DNA of 64,000 nt. Source: NCEH01 sp043195125. GTDB taxonomy: Bacteria; Pseudomonadota; Alphaproteobacteria; Rhizobiales; Xanthobacteraceae. The DNA is taken from NCBI RefSeq assembly GCF_043195125.1, contig NZ_JBAFWR010000006.1, one strand, 5' to 3'. The notes under the pieces were generated by a model. It saw only the letters and a list, made by a program, of their open reading frames with translations. It did not search any database and had not been told where the DNA came from. The translations under genes were made by a program, and so were the position numbers. Positions 32,972 to 40,749 of the stretch are shown piece after piece; position 1 is the stretch's first letter; each line of letters opens with the position of its first letter.

Positions 32972-33772
32972 TTATCGCGGATCGGCGTCCAGCCTCACGG
33001 CGATGCCTTCGAGACCGGGCGCGGAGGCGGGATAGCGCTCCAGCACCAGCGGATCGTGGCCGGGAAACACGTTCGTGGGCGCACTGGCGAGGCCGTAAAG
33101 GGTGCGATACCCCTCCAGCGTGTCTTCGACATTGTGCAGGATGTGGTACGGCCGGCCCTGTTCCATGTTCGCGTAGAAATGGCTCGCGTCCGAGGCGATA
33201 ACGCTCCAACCACCACGGGTCCACACCCGCACCACCTGCAGCCCCTTCGAGTGGCCGCCGACGCGGTGCACTGTGATGCCCGGTGCGATCTCGCGGTCGC
33301 CGTCGTGGAACGTGACGCGCCCGGCAAAGACCTTGCCGACCATGGCCGTCACGTCCTGTTCCTCGAACGGTGCGCGAAGCATGGAATGGCACATGCATCG
33401 CCCGGTGCAATAAGCCATCTCCACGTCCTGAAGATGATAGCGCGCCCGCGGGAAAAGATCGTGATTTCCGCTATGGTCGTAATGCATGTGGCTGACGATG
33501 ACGTCCTCCACCGTGTCGGCATCGATGCCGATGCATTTCAGCCCCGCCCCGGGTGAGCGCAGATGCGTGCGGTTGCGTTTGCGCGCCATCACTTCGTCGA
33601 AGCCGGTATCGACGATGATGGTGCGGTCGTTGCCGCGGATTGCCCATACGAAATAGTCCAGCGGCATCGGGCCGTCATGGGTATCGCCATCGAGAAAATT
33701 TCCGCGCCGCGTCGCAGTGGAATTGTGGGCGTATCGGATGGCGTGGATCTCGTAAGGTCCCAGAGCACTCAT
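32972..33772 (-). CDS. AttM/BlcC-like metallo-beta-lactamase-fold lactonase
   Basis: The protein has 266 residues with the zinc motif HMHYDH at 95-100, a His in VGGHSKGLQ, Asp in IASDASHFYAN and His in VFPGHDPLV. The AHL-lactonase/AttM subgroup shows the same spacing and the opening DTGFDE, and such enzymes hydrolyse acyl-homoserine lactones or gamma-butyrolactone. No signal peptide. It is divergent from the aldehyde dehydrogenase gene at 33951; both promoters lie over the shared three-half-site operator at 33908-33933, so the same regulator may control both. A lactone intermediate opened here, with its aldehyde then oxidised, would parallel the blc/att pathway. Confidence 0.85.
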   Translation of the reverse strand: MSALGPYEIHAIRYAHNSTATRRGNFLDGDTHDGPMPLDYFVWAIRGNDRTIIVDTGFDEVMARKRNRTHLRSPGAGLKCIGIDADTVEDVIVSHMHYDHSGNHDLFPRARYHLQDVEMAYCTGRCMCHSMLRAPFEEQDVTAMVGKVFAGRVTFHDGDREIAPGITVHRVGGHSKGLQVVRVWTRGGWSVIASDASHFYANMEQGRPYHILHNVEDTLEGYRTLYGLASAPTNVFPGHDPLVLERYPASAPGLEGIAVRLDADPR

Positions 33773-33907
33773 GGCGTTTCCTCATGCATTTGCCGGCCGT
33801 TCGCCGGCGCGATTCGGCCTCCGAAGCGAACCGGCAGACCGCGGCGCGCTTCGGATTTCCCGCACGCCGTCTTGCCAAGACTATCGCGGGGCGCTACACA
33901 TAACAAT

Positions 33908-33933
33908 AGAACGATCGTTCTGTAGAAGAGAAC
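33908..33933. promoter_or_regulatory. Three-half-site operator, copy 2
   Basis: AGAAC-GATC-GTTCT (33908-33921), then 7 bases, then AGAAC (33929-33933): the same geometry as at 27955-27980. Flanks AATAGAAC and AGAACGACG are shared by both. It lies between the divergent lactonase (start 33772) and aldehyde dehydrogenase (TTG 33951), with the third half-site 17 bases before that start, overlapping the expected promoter or transcript start; repression is the simplest reading. Confidence 0.65.
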
Positions 33934-33950
33934 GACGACAGGAGGACGCC

Positions 33951-35459
33951 TTGGCGCAAACTTCGATGCAACGCCGGGAACCGGTCTTGGCCGGCGGCGC
34001 GCCCATCCCGTTCCTGATCGGTGGGGAGCGCGTCCGGGGGGGCAACACATTCACATCGGTGAATCCTGCCACCGGCGCGGTGAATTACGAGGTGTGCGCC
34101 GCCTCCGAAGGCGATGTGGACATCTGCGTTTCCGTGGCTCAAAAGGCGGTCCGCGCCACGGGATGGCGCGACCTGCGGCCCCACGAGCGGGCAAGGATTC
34201 TCCATGCCATCGCCGATGGCATGACGGCCCGCGCGGCAGTGCTCGCGGAGACCCAGATGCGTGAGAATGGCAAGGTGATCGCGGAGTGCCGCGCACAGGT
34301 GGCGGGCGCCGCCGCGACCTTCCGCTATTACGCCGGCGTCTGCGAAACCTTGGGCTCGGAAGTGACGCCTGCGCGGGGGGATTATCTCTCCATGACCGTC
34401 TACGAGCCGGTCGGCGTCGTGGCAGCGATCACCCCCTGGAATTCGCCGCTGACCATGGAGGCGCAAAAAATCGCGCCGGCGCTGGCGGGCGGCAATGCGG
34501 TCATTGTGAAGCCGTCTGAGGTCACGCCGACCGCCGCGCTGGAGGTGGCCGAGATCGCGCTTGCCGCCGGTCTTCCACCCGGCATCCTCAATGTCCTCAC
34601 CGGCACGGGAGCGCAGACCGGCATGGCCCTGGTCAATCACCCCGGCGTGCGGATGATTTCATTTACCGGCGGAACTGCCACCGGGCGCGCCATCGCGCGG
34701 ATCGCGGCGGGCCGGCTTATTCCGGTGGTGCTCGAGCTGGGCGGAAAGTCCCCGAACATCGTGTTCGCCGACGCGGACATCGACGCTGCCGTCAAAGGCG
34801 TCATGGGCGGCATATTCGAGGGCAGCGGGCAGTCTTGCGTGGCGGGCTCGCGCATGTTCGTGGAACGCCCGGTTTTCGACGAGGTGGTGGTGCGGCTGCG
34901 CGAGCGCACAAGCCGTTTGCGGGTCGGGCTTCCCGATGAGCCCGGCGTCACCATGGGTCCGCTGGCCTCTTTTCCGCACCGCGACCGGGTCGAGAACTTC
35001 GTGGCGAGCGCGCGTGCGGAAGGCGGAGACATTCTTATCGGCGGCGCGCGGCCCGAAGATCCGGCCCTCGAACGCGGTGCGTTCTACCTGCCGACGCTCA
35101 TCAGCGGCCTGCCCAACGAGGCGCGCGTATGCCGGGAGGAAATTTTCGGCCCGGTGCTGTGCATCCTGCCCTTCGACAGCGAAAGCGACCTGATCGCGCA
35201 AGCCAATGACACCGCCTATGGCCTCGCCTGCGGAATCTGGACCGCCGATTACAAGCGGGCCTGGCGCGTGGCGCGCGCCATCGAAGCCGGCACGGTGTGG
35301 ATCAACACCTACAAGCAATTGAGCATTTCAACGCCGTTCGGCGGGTTCAAGGACAGCGGCCTCGGGCGCGAGAAGGGCACGGCCGGCATGCGGCTCTACC
35401 AGCAGGCGAAGAGCGTCTATTTCGCCATGGACGAGGCCGCAGAGGGAAACCGCACATGA
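33951..35459 (+). CDS. Aldehyde dehydrogenase
   Basis: The start is TTG 33951, preceded by AGGAGGA; the first ATG (33966) is too far from that site. The 502-residue NAD(P)-dependent enzyme has the full active site: Asn164 (ITPWNSP), Glu262 (VLELGGKSPN), Cys296 (GSGQSCVAGSR), Lys187 (VIVKPSE) and the C-terminal FGGFKDSGLGREKG. It oxidises an aldehyde to the acid in the cytoplasm; the substrate probably derives from the cluster's substrate. Its stop overlaps the start of the following beta-hydroxyacid dehydrogenase gene (ATGA at 35456-35459). The operator 33908-33933 lies directly upstream. Confidence 0.92.
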   Translation: MAQTSMQRREPVLAGGAPIPFLIGGERVRGGNTFTSVNPATGAVNYEVCAASEGDVDICVSVAQKAVRATGWRDLRPHERARILHAIADGMTARAAVLAETQMRENGKVIAECRAQVAGAAATFRYYAGVCETLGSEVTPARGDYLSMTVYEPVGVVAAITPWNSPLTMEAQKIAPALAGGNAVIVKPSEVTPTAALEVAEIALAAGLPPGILNVLTGTGAQTGMALVNHPGVRMISFTGGTATGRAIARIAAGRLIPVVLELGGKSPNIVFADADIDAAVKGVMGGIFEGSGQSCVAGSRMFVERPVFDEVVVRLRERTSRLRVGLPDEPGVTMGPLASFPHRDRVENFVASARAEGGDILIGGARPEDPALERGAFYLPTLISGLPNEARVCREEIFGPVLCILPFDSESDLIAQANDTAYGLACGIWTADYKRAWRVARAIEAGTVWINTYKQLSISTPFGGFKDSGLGREKGTAGMRLYQQAKSVYFAMDEAAEGNRT

Positions 35460-36358
35460 GCACCATCGGCTTCATCGGACTCGGCGTCATGGGCGAACCC
35501 ATGTGCCGCAATCTCGCGCACAAAAGCGGCTCCACCGTGCTCGGCTTCGACTTCGCGTCCGAGCCGCTGGAACGGCTGGCCGCTGTGGGCGTCGTTCCCG
35601 CCGCGAGCCTCTTCGCGCTGACGCAGGCCTGTGACGTGATCTTCATGGCGCTGCCCAGCGGCAAGCACGTGGAAGCGGTGTGCGCCGGCCCGGACGGCCT
35701 GCTTGCCGGCATTCGTCCGGGAACGCTGGTGGTCGATCTCGGCACCTCGCCGGTGGATCTGACGCGCGCGCTGGCGGCGCGTTTCGTGGCCGCCGGTGCC
35801 CGTTATGCCGACGCTCCCATCGCCCGCACGCGGCAGGCAGCGGAGGACGGCACGCTCAGCATCATGGTGGGTGCGGACGAGGCGACCTTCGCGGATCTGC
35901 GGCCCCTGCTTGCCACCTTCGCCACCGACATCACCCTCTGCGGGGACGTCGGCGCGGGGCAGATCGTGAAGATCCTCAACAATATGGTGCTGGTGGAGAC
36001 CGTGGTCGCGCTGTCGGAGGCGGTGGCAGTCGCGCGCAGTTCCGGGCTCGACGACCGGGTGCTGTTCGAGACCCTGATGAAAGGCTCAGCGGACAGTTTC
36101 GCCCTCCGCAATCACGGGATGAAGGCGATTCTGCCGGGGCATTTTCCCGAGCGCGCTTTCTCCACGGACTATGCCCGCAAAGACTTGTCATATGCGCTTT
36201 CTCTGGCCCAGGCGCTCGGTATCACGATGCGGGGTGCTGAAACGGCGGACGACCTCTTGCGCCAGGCGGCAGAAAGTGGCTACAGCCGGCTGTATTGGCC
36301 GGTGGTCAGCCGGATTATCGATCCGAATACCAGTGCCTCCGGCCGCACAACCGTGTGA
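35456..36358 (+). CDS. Beta-hydroxyacid dehydrogenase family oxidoreductase
   Basis: This 300-residue protein has the Rossmann fingerprint IGFIGLGVMGEPMCRNL at the N-terminus, LVVDLGTSPVDLTR, the substrate-binding region APIARTRQAAEDGTLSIMVG (family consensus DAPVSGGxxGAxxGTLTIMVGG, altered here) and the catalytic Lys in GQIVKILNNMVLVE. The family includes 3-hydroxyisobutyrate, tartronate semialdehyde and L-threonine/glycerate-type dehydrogenases. The changed PIARTRQAAEDG loop suggests an unusual substrate. ATG overlaps the aldehyde dehydrogenase stop, and the IclR gene begins 8 bases after its stop, so all three are one transcript. Confidence 0.88.
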   Translation: MSTIGFIGLGVMGEPMCRNLAHKSGSTVLGFDFASEPLERLAAVGVVPAASLFALTQACDVIFMALPSGKHVEAVCAGPDGLLAGIRPGTLVVDLGTSPVDLTRALAARFVAAGARYADAPIARTRQAAEDGTLSIMVGADEATFADLRPLLATFATDITLCGDVGAGQIVKILNNMVLVETVVALSEAVAVARSSGLDDRVLFETLMKGSADSFALRNHGMKAILPGHFPERAFSTDYARKDLSYALSLAQALGITMRGAETADDLLRQAAESGYSRLYWPVVSRIIDPNTSASGRTTV

Positions 36359-36366
36359 GGTCCACC

Positions 36367-37131
36367 TTGGCACCCATCGAAACGCAGGACGGCGTCGCAG
36401 CGGTCAACCGTGCTTTCAGCATCCTCGCGGCGCTGGCCGCCGTGGATGAGCCCTCGACCCTTGCCGAGATCGCGCAGGCGACCGGGCTCTATAAGAGCAC
36501 GATCCTTCGCCTGATGACCTCCCTGGAGGTCGGCGGCTATGCCGTGCGCATGCGCGACGGGCGTTATGGGCTCGGCGCGTCCGCGTTTCGCCTGGGCTTG
36601 GCGTATGAGCGGCAGAACCCGTTGCGCCAGCATGTGCTTCCTGTGCTCAGGGATCTGGTGGAGCATGGAACCGAGAGTTCCTCCTTCCACGTGCTGCACG
36701 GGCCGGGGACGCGCCTGTGCTTGTTCCGCGTGAACTCTTCCCATTCCACCCTCGACCGGGTCGAGGCGGGCAACGTCATGCCGCTGGAGCGCGGCGCGGC
36801 CGGGCGGGTGTTGCTTGCCTATTCGGGCGATCCCGATCCTGCGCACGAAGCCTTGCGGCAGGAGGGCCATGCGCTGTCGCGGGGCGAGCGGGATCCGGCC
36901 TGTTGCGGCCTTGCCGCGCCCGTTTTCGGCCCCACGGGGGAGATTGCGGGCGCGATCTCGCTGTCGGGGCCGGGGGAACGGTTCACCGACAGCGCCATCG
37001 CGCATATGCGCAAGTTGCTGCTGAAGGCGTGCGAACAGCTGACCCTTTCCCTCGGCGGCTCCACGCCCGCCCGCCCGCCGCTCGCGGGGAAGAGCGCCGG
37101 CGCCAGCCGGCCGAAACGACAGACGGCGTAG
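36367..37131 (+). CDS. IclR-family regulator
   Basis: The start is TTG 36367 with GAGG 6 bases before; upstream ATG codons lie in the previous gene. The 254-residue protein has an N-terminal winged helix (VNRAFSILAALAAVDEPSTL, LYKSTILRLMTSLEVGGYAV) and the IclR ligand-binding GAF-like domain (about 90-235, with ERGAAGRVLLAYS, CGLAAPVFGPTGEIAGAIS). It probably senses the cluster's substrate or an intermediate. Its gene is embedded in the operon, and the only plausible operators in the cluster (27955 and 33908) have the palindrome-plus-direct-repeat form known for IclR members, so it is the best candidate to bind them. The terminal 25 residues are Arg/Lys/Pro-rich. Confidence 0.9.
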   Translation: MAPIETQDGVAAVNRAFSILAALAAVDEPSTLAEIAQATGLYKSTILRLMTSLEVGGYAVRMRDGRYGLGASAFRLGLAYERQNPLRQHVLPVLRDLVEHGTESSSFHVLHGPGTRLCLFRVNSSHSTLDRVEAGNVMPLERGAAGRVLLAYSGDPDPAHEALRQEGHALSRGERDPACCGLAAPVFGPTGEIAGAISLSGPGERFTDSAIAHMRKLLLKACEQLTLSLGGSTPARPPLAGKSAGASRPKRQTA

Positions 37132-37142
37132 GGGAGGGCGTA

Positions 37143-38540
37143 TTGAGCGAGGCGAAGGGCAACGATTACGACGTGCTGGTGATCGGCGGCGGCAATGCGG
37201 CCCTGTGCGCCGCCATCAGCGCCCGGCGAGACGGGGCCTCGGTCCTGGTCCTGGAATCGGCGGATGCCTTCTGGCGGGGCGGCAATACGCGCCATACCCG
37301 CAACATGCGCTGTGCCCACGACAGCGCGACGGACATCCTCACCGGGCCTTATACCGAAGCGGAATTCTTCGACGATCTGATGCGCGTGACCGGCGGGGAA
37401 ACTGACCAGGATCTCGCGCGCTTCATGATCTCGGAATCAAAATCCATGCTCGGCTGGATCGAACAGCAGGGCGTGCGCTGGCAGCCTTCGCTGGGGGGAA
37501 CGCTGAGCCTCGGGCGCACCAATTCCTTTTTCCTCGGCGGCGGCCGCGCCATGCTCAACGCCCTCTATCGCACGGCCGCGCGCCTCGGTGTGGAGGTGCG
37601 GTACGAGTCCGAGGTGACGGATCTCGACATCCGCGATGGAACGTTCGTTTCGGCCACCGTCGGGATCGAAACGCCAATGCGCATCACCGCCCGGACGCTG
37701 GTGGCGGCCGCTGGTGGGTTCGAATCCAATATTGAATGGCTGAAGCGCTACTGGGGCGAGGCTGCGGACAATTTCCTCATCCGCGGCACCTCGAACAATC
37801 GCGGCACCATCCTGAAAATGCTGCTGGATAAGGGCGTGCAGCAGGTGGGCGACCCCACCCAATGCCATGCGGTCGCCATCGACGCGCGCGCGCCGAAATA
37901 TGACGGTGGCATCATCACCCGTCTGGACTGCGTGGTGTTCGGCATCGTCGTGAATGCGCACGCACAGCGCTTTTACGACGAAGGCGAGGATATCTGGCCG
38001 AAGCGTTATGCCATCTGGGGCCGGCTCGTCGCGGCCCAGCCTGGACAGATCGCCTATATCCTGTTCGACGCCTCCTCGCTGCGCTTGTTCATGCCCTCCC
38101 TGTTTCCGCCGATCAGCGCGCCGAGCATCGGCGAATTGGCGGTGAAGCTCTCGCTTGATCCGGCGGCGCTGCAGGCGACCGTGGACGGCTTCAACGCGGC
38201 GGTGCGGCCGGGAACGTTCGACGACAAGATCCTCGACGATTGCCGCACCGAGGGCCTCGATCCACCCAAGAGCCACTGGGCGCGCCGCATCGAGGCCGCG
38301 CCCTTCTATGCCTATCCGGTCCGGCCCGGCATCACCTTCACCTATCTCGGCACGCGGGTGAACCACGACGCGCGCATGCTGATGAGCGACGGGCGTCCTT
38401 CCGCCAACATGTTCGCGGCGGGCGAGATCATGTCCGGCAACGTGCTGGGCAAAGGCTATGCGGCGGGCATCGGCATGACGATCGGCAGCGTGTTCGGCCG
38501 GATCGCGGGACGGGAGGCGAGCCGCAATGCACGCAACTGA
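37143..38540 (+). CDS. tcuA: TcuA-like FAD-dependent dehydrogenase
   Basis: The start is TTG 37143 with GGGGAGGG 5 bases upstream. The 465-residue flavoprotein has the dinucleotide fold DYDVLVIGGGNAALCAAISA, the second FAD segment (GTRVNHDARMLMSDGR, AAGEIMSG..GKGYAAGIGMTIG) and overall similarity to FAD-dependent tricarballylate dehydrogenase TcuA, of the fumarate reductase/KstD group. TcuA oxidises tricarballylate to cis-aconitate, passing electrons to TcuB, whose gene overlaps this one by 14 bases. Family recognition is good; the exact substrate may differ, because several TcuA-like proteins act on other acids. It follows the IclR gene by 11 bases. Confidence 0.82.
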   Translation: MSEAKGNDYDVLVIGGGNAALCAAISARRDGASVLVLESADAFWRGGNTRHTRNMRCAHDSATDILTGPYTEAEFFDDLMRVTGGETDQDLARFMISESKSMLGWIEQQGVRWQPSLGGTLSLGRTNSFFLGGGRAMLNALYRTAARLGVEVRYESEVTDLDIRDGTFVSATVGIETPMRITARTLVAAAGGFESNIEWLKRYWGEAADNFLIRGTSNNRGTILKMLLDKGVQQVGDPTQCHAVAIDARAPKYDGGIITRLDCVVFGIVVNAHAQRFYDEGEDIWPKRYAIWGRLVAAQPGQIAYILFDASSLRLFMPSLFPPISAPSIGELAVKLSLDPAALQATVDGFNAAVRPGTFDDKILDDCRTEGLDPPKSHWARRIEAAPFYAYPVRPGITFTYLGTRVNHDARMLMSDGRPSANMFAAGEIMSGNVLGKGYAAGIGMTIGSVFGRIAGREASRNARN

Positions 38541-39645
38541 CGCGCTGGTCGAAGCCGACCGGCTGATGACCGTATGCAATTCCTGCCGATATTGCGAAGG
38601 GTTGTGCGCGGTCTTCCCGGCCATGGAAATGCGCCGTGCTTTTCCCGATGGCGATCTGAACTATCTCGCCAATCTCTGCCACGGCTGCGGCGCCTGTTAT
38701 TACGACTGCCAGTTTTCTCCGCCGCATGAATTCGATGTCAATGTTCCGCAGGTGCTGGCGCAGGTGCGCGCCGAGTCTTACGGGCGGTATGCGCGGCCCG
38801 CGATTCTGTCGGGTGTGTTCAAGCGGTCCGGGACGCTGGTTGCCGCCGCCTCCGCGCTCGCGGCGGCGGCGATGGTGGCGGGGTTCGCGTTCTGGCAGGG
38901 GCCTGACGTGCTGTTCGGTGTCCACGTGGGGCCGGGCGCCTTCTATCGGCTGATGCCGCATAATGCGATGGCGCTTCTGTTCGGCATCGCGCTTCTGTTC
39001 GCCATCGGCGTGATCGCCCTCGGTGTGCGCGCCTTCTGGCGTGACATTGCGACCCCCGCCGTGACGCCGGCCGCCGGCAGCGGCCTGTGGCAGGCAACAC
39101 GTGACGCAGGTGAGCTGCGCTATCTCGATGGCGGCGGCGCGGGCTGCGAGAATGCGGAAGGCAACCCGCGGGATCGGCGCCGGCTCTACCATCACCTCAC
39201 CTTCTACGGCTTCATGCTCTGCCTGGCGGCGACCTCGGTGGCGACCCTTTACCATTATCTGTTCGGGTGGGAGGCGCCTTACCCATGGTGGGACCTTCCG
39301 GTCGTCCTCGGCACGCTCGGCGGCATTGGCATCATCGTCGGGCCGATCGGGCTGATGGCGCAGGATCGCGGGCGCGACGCGGCCGTGAAGGATGCCGGGC
39401 AGGCCGGCTTGGGCACGGCATTCTGCCTGACGCTGGTGGGGCTGGGCGTGACAGGGCTGCTGCTGCTGGTGTTCCGGGAGACCGCTGCCATGGGGACGCT
39501 GCTCGCGCTTCACCTCGGCGCGGTGCTCGGCTTCTTCCTCACCATGCCGTACGGCAAGTTCGTGCACGGCATCTACCGTTACGTGGCGCTCGTTCGCTAT
39601 GCGCGCGAACGCGAGGCCCAGAACCGCGGCACACCGGCGGGCTAG
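38527..39645 (+). CDS. tcuB: TcuB-like Fe-S/heme membrane electron carrier
   Basis: The protein has 372 residues. The cytoplasmic N-terminus has two 4Fe-4S motifs: Cys17, 20, 23, 27 (VCNSCRYCEGLC) and Cys51, 54, 57, 61 (LCHGCGACYYDC). The rest has about six membrane spans with conserved His in RLYHHLTFYGFML, TLYHYLF and LLALHLGAVLG, probable heme b ligands. This is the CitB/TcuB layout, which reoxidises the TcuA flavin and passes electrons to the quinone pool. The gene overlaps tcuA by 14 bases, so stoichiometric expression is likely. It is the natural partner of the flavoprotein and makes the pair a membrane-linked oxidation system. Confidence 0.88.
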   Translation: MHATDALVEADRLMTVCNSCRYCEGLCAVFPAMEMRRAFPDGDLNYLANLCHGCGACYYDCQFSPPHEFDVNVPQVLAQVRAESYGRYARPAILSGVFKRSGTLVAAASALAAAAMVAGFAFWQGPDVLFGVHVGPGAFYRLMPHNAMALLFGIALLFAIGVIALGVRAFWRDIATPAVTPAAGSGLWQATRDAGELRYLDGGGAGCENAEGNPRDRRRLYHHLTFYGFMLCLAATSVATLYHYLFGWEAPYPWWDLPVVLGTLGGIGIIVGPIGLMAQDRGRDAAVKDAGQAGLGTAFCLTLVGLGVTGLLLLVFRETAAMGTLLALHLGAVLGFFLTMPYGKFVHGIYRYVALVRYAREREAQNRGTPAG

Positions 39646-39679
39646 CGGCCCGGCCGCCGCATCTCCAGCGAGGACCATC

Positions 39680-40711
39680 ATGATGCAAGCGGGCACTGCG
39701 AACGTGGCCGAACCGGTTCCCACCCGCGTCCTGATCGTCGGTGCGGGCCCGGCGGGCTACACCGCCGCCATCTATGCCGCGCGCGCCAGCCTTTCTCCGG
39801 TGTTGGTGACCGGAATGCAGCCCGGCGGGCAGCTCACCATCACCACCGAGGTGGAAAATTTTCCAGGCTTCGCCACCGCCATTCAGGGTCCGTGGCTGAT
39901 GGAGCAGATGAGCGAGCAGGCCCGGCACGTGGGCGCACGGATCATCGAGGACAATGTGATCACATTGGACCTGTCGTCGCGGCCATTTCGCGCGACGTGC
40001 GATTCCGGCACCGTCTTCCTCGCCGACACGCTGGTCATCGCGACCGGCGCGCGGGCGCGCTGGCTGGGCCTTGAGAGCGAACGGGACTTCGCGGGCTATG
40101 GGGTCTCGGCTTGCGCCACCTGCGACGGCTTCTTCTTCCGCAACAAGGCTGTGGCCGTCATCGGCGGGGGCAATTCGGCGGTCGAGGAGGCGCTCTACCT
40201 CACCAACCATGCCTCCCAGGTGACGCTCGTTCATCGCCGCGACCGGCTGAAGGCGGAGAAGATTCTTCAGGACCGGCTGATAGCGAACCCCAAGGTGCGC
40301 ATCCTGTGGAACTGCGTGCCCGAGGAAATTCTCGGACCGGTGGACCCAGTGCGCAGGGTCACCGGGCTGCGCCTACGGGATCTCAAGGCGGACGCCTCGT
40401 TCATCGAGCCGGTGGATGGGGTATTTGTGGCGATCGGCCACGATCCGGCCTCTACATTGGTGCGCGATCAGCTGGAGCTGGATGCCGCCGGTTATATCCA
40501 CATCGGCTCATGGTCGACGCGCACGTCCGTCGACGGGGTGTTTGCCGCCGGCGATGTCGCGGATCCGAAATTCCGGCAGGCGGTCACGGCCTCTGGGATG
40601 GGTTGCATGGCGGCGCTCGAGGCCGAGAAATTCCTGGCCGAACATTCACCGGTCGCGGCGGTCAGGCTCGAGGCTCTGCAGTCGCAGGGCATGACGGCTG
40701 CCTGGGACTGA
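39680..40711 (+). CDS. TrxB-like thioredoxin reductase paralogue
   Basis: This 343-residue flavoprotein is of the low-molecular-weight TrxB class: VLIVGAGPAGYTAAIYAARA (FAD), GGQLTITTEVENFPGF, the redox-active CATC at 145-148, GGGNSAVEEALYL (NADPH), and GVFAAGDVADPKFRQAVTAS. Both redox cysteines are present, so disulfide reduction is expected. Its position at the end of the tcuA-tcuB operon, with the thiol-motif UGSC protein in the same cluster, suggests it serves this pathway rather than general thioredoxin reduction. The N-terminal 12 residues are a short extension. Start ATG 39680 or the adjacent 39683. It is convergent with the ROK gene. Confidence 0.88.
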   Translation: MMQAGTANVAEPVPTRVLIVGAGPAGYTAAIYAARASLSPVLVTGMQPGGQLTITTEVENFPGFATAIQGPWLMEQMSEQARHVGARIIEDNVITLDLSSRPFRATCDSGTVFLADTLVIATGARARWLGLESERDFAGYGVSACATCDGFFFRNKAVAVIGGGNSAVEEALYLTNHASQVTLVHRRDRLKAEKILQDRLIANPKVRILWNCVPEEILGPVDPVRRVTGLRLRDLKADASFIEPVDGVFVAIGHDPASTLVRDQLELDAAGYIHIGSWSTRTSVDGVFAAGDVADPKFRQAVTASGMGCMAALEAEKFLAEHSPVAAVRLEALQSQGMTAAWD

Positions 40712-40749
40712 TGCGATCGCCGCATGGCCCGATGCTCAAGCGACCCATT

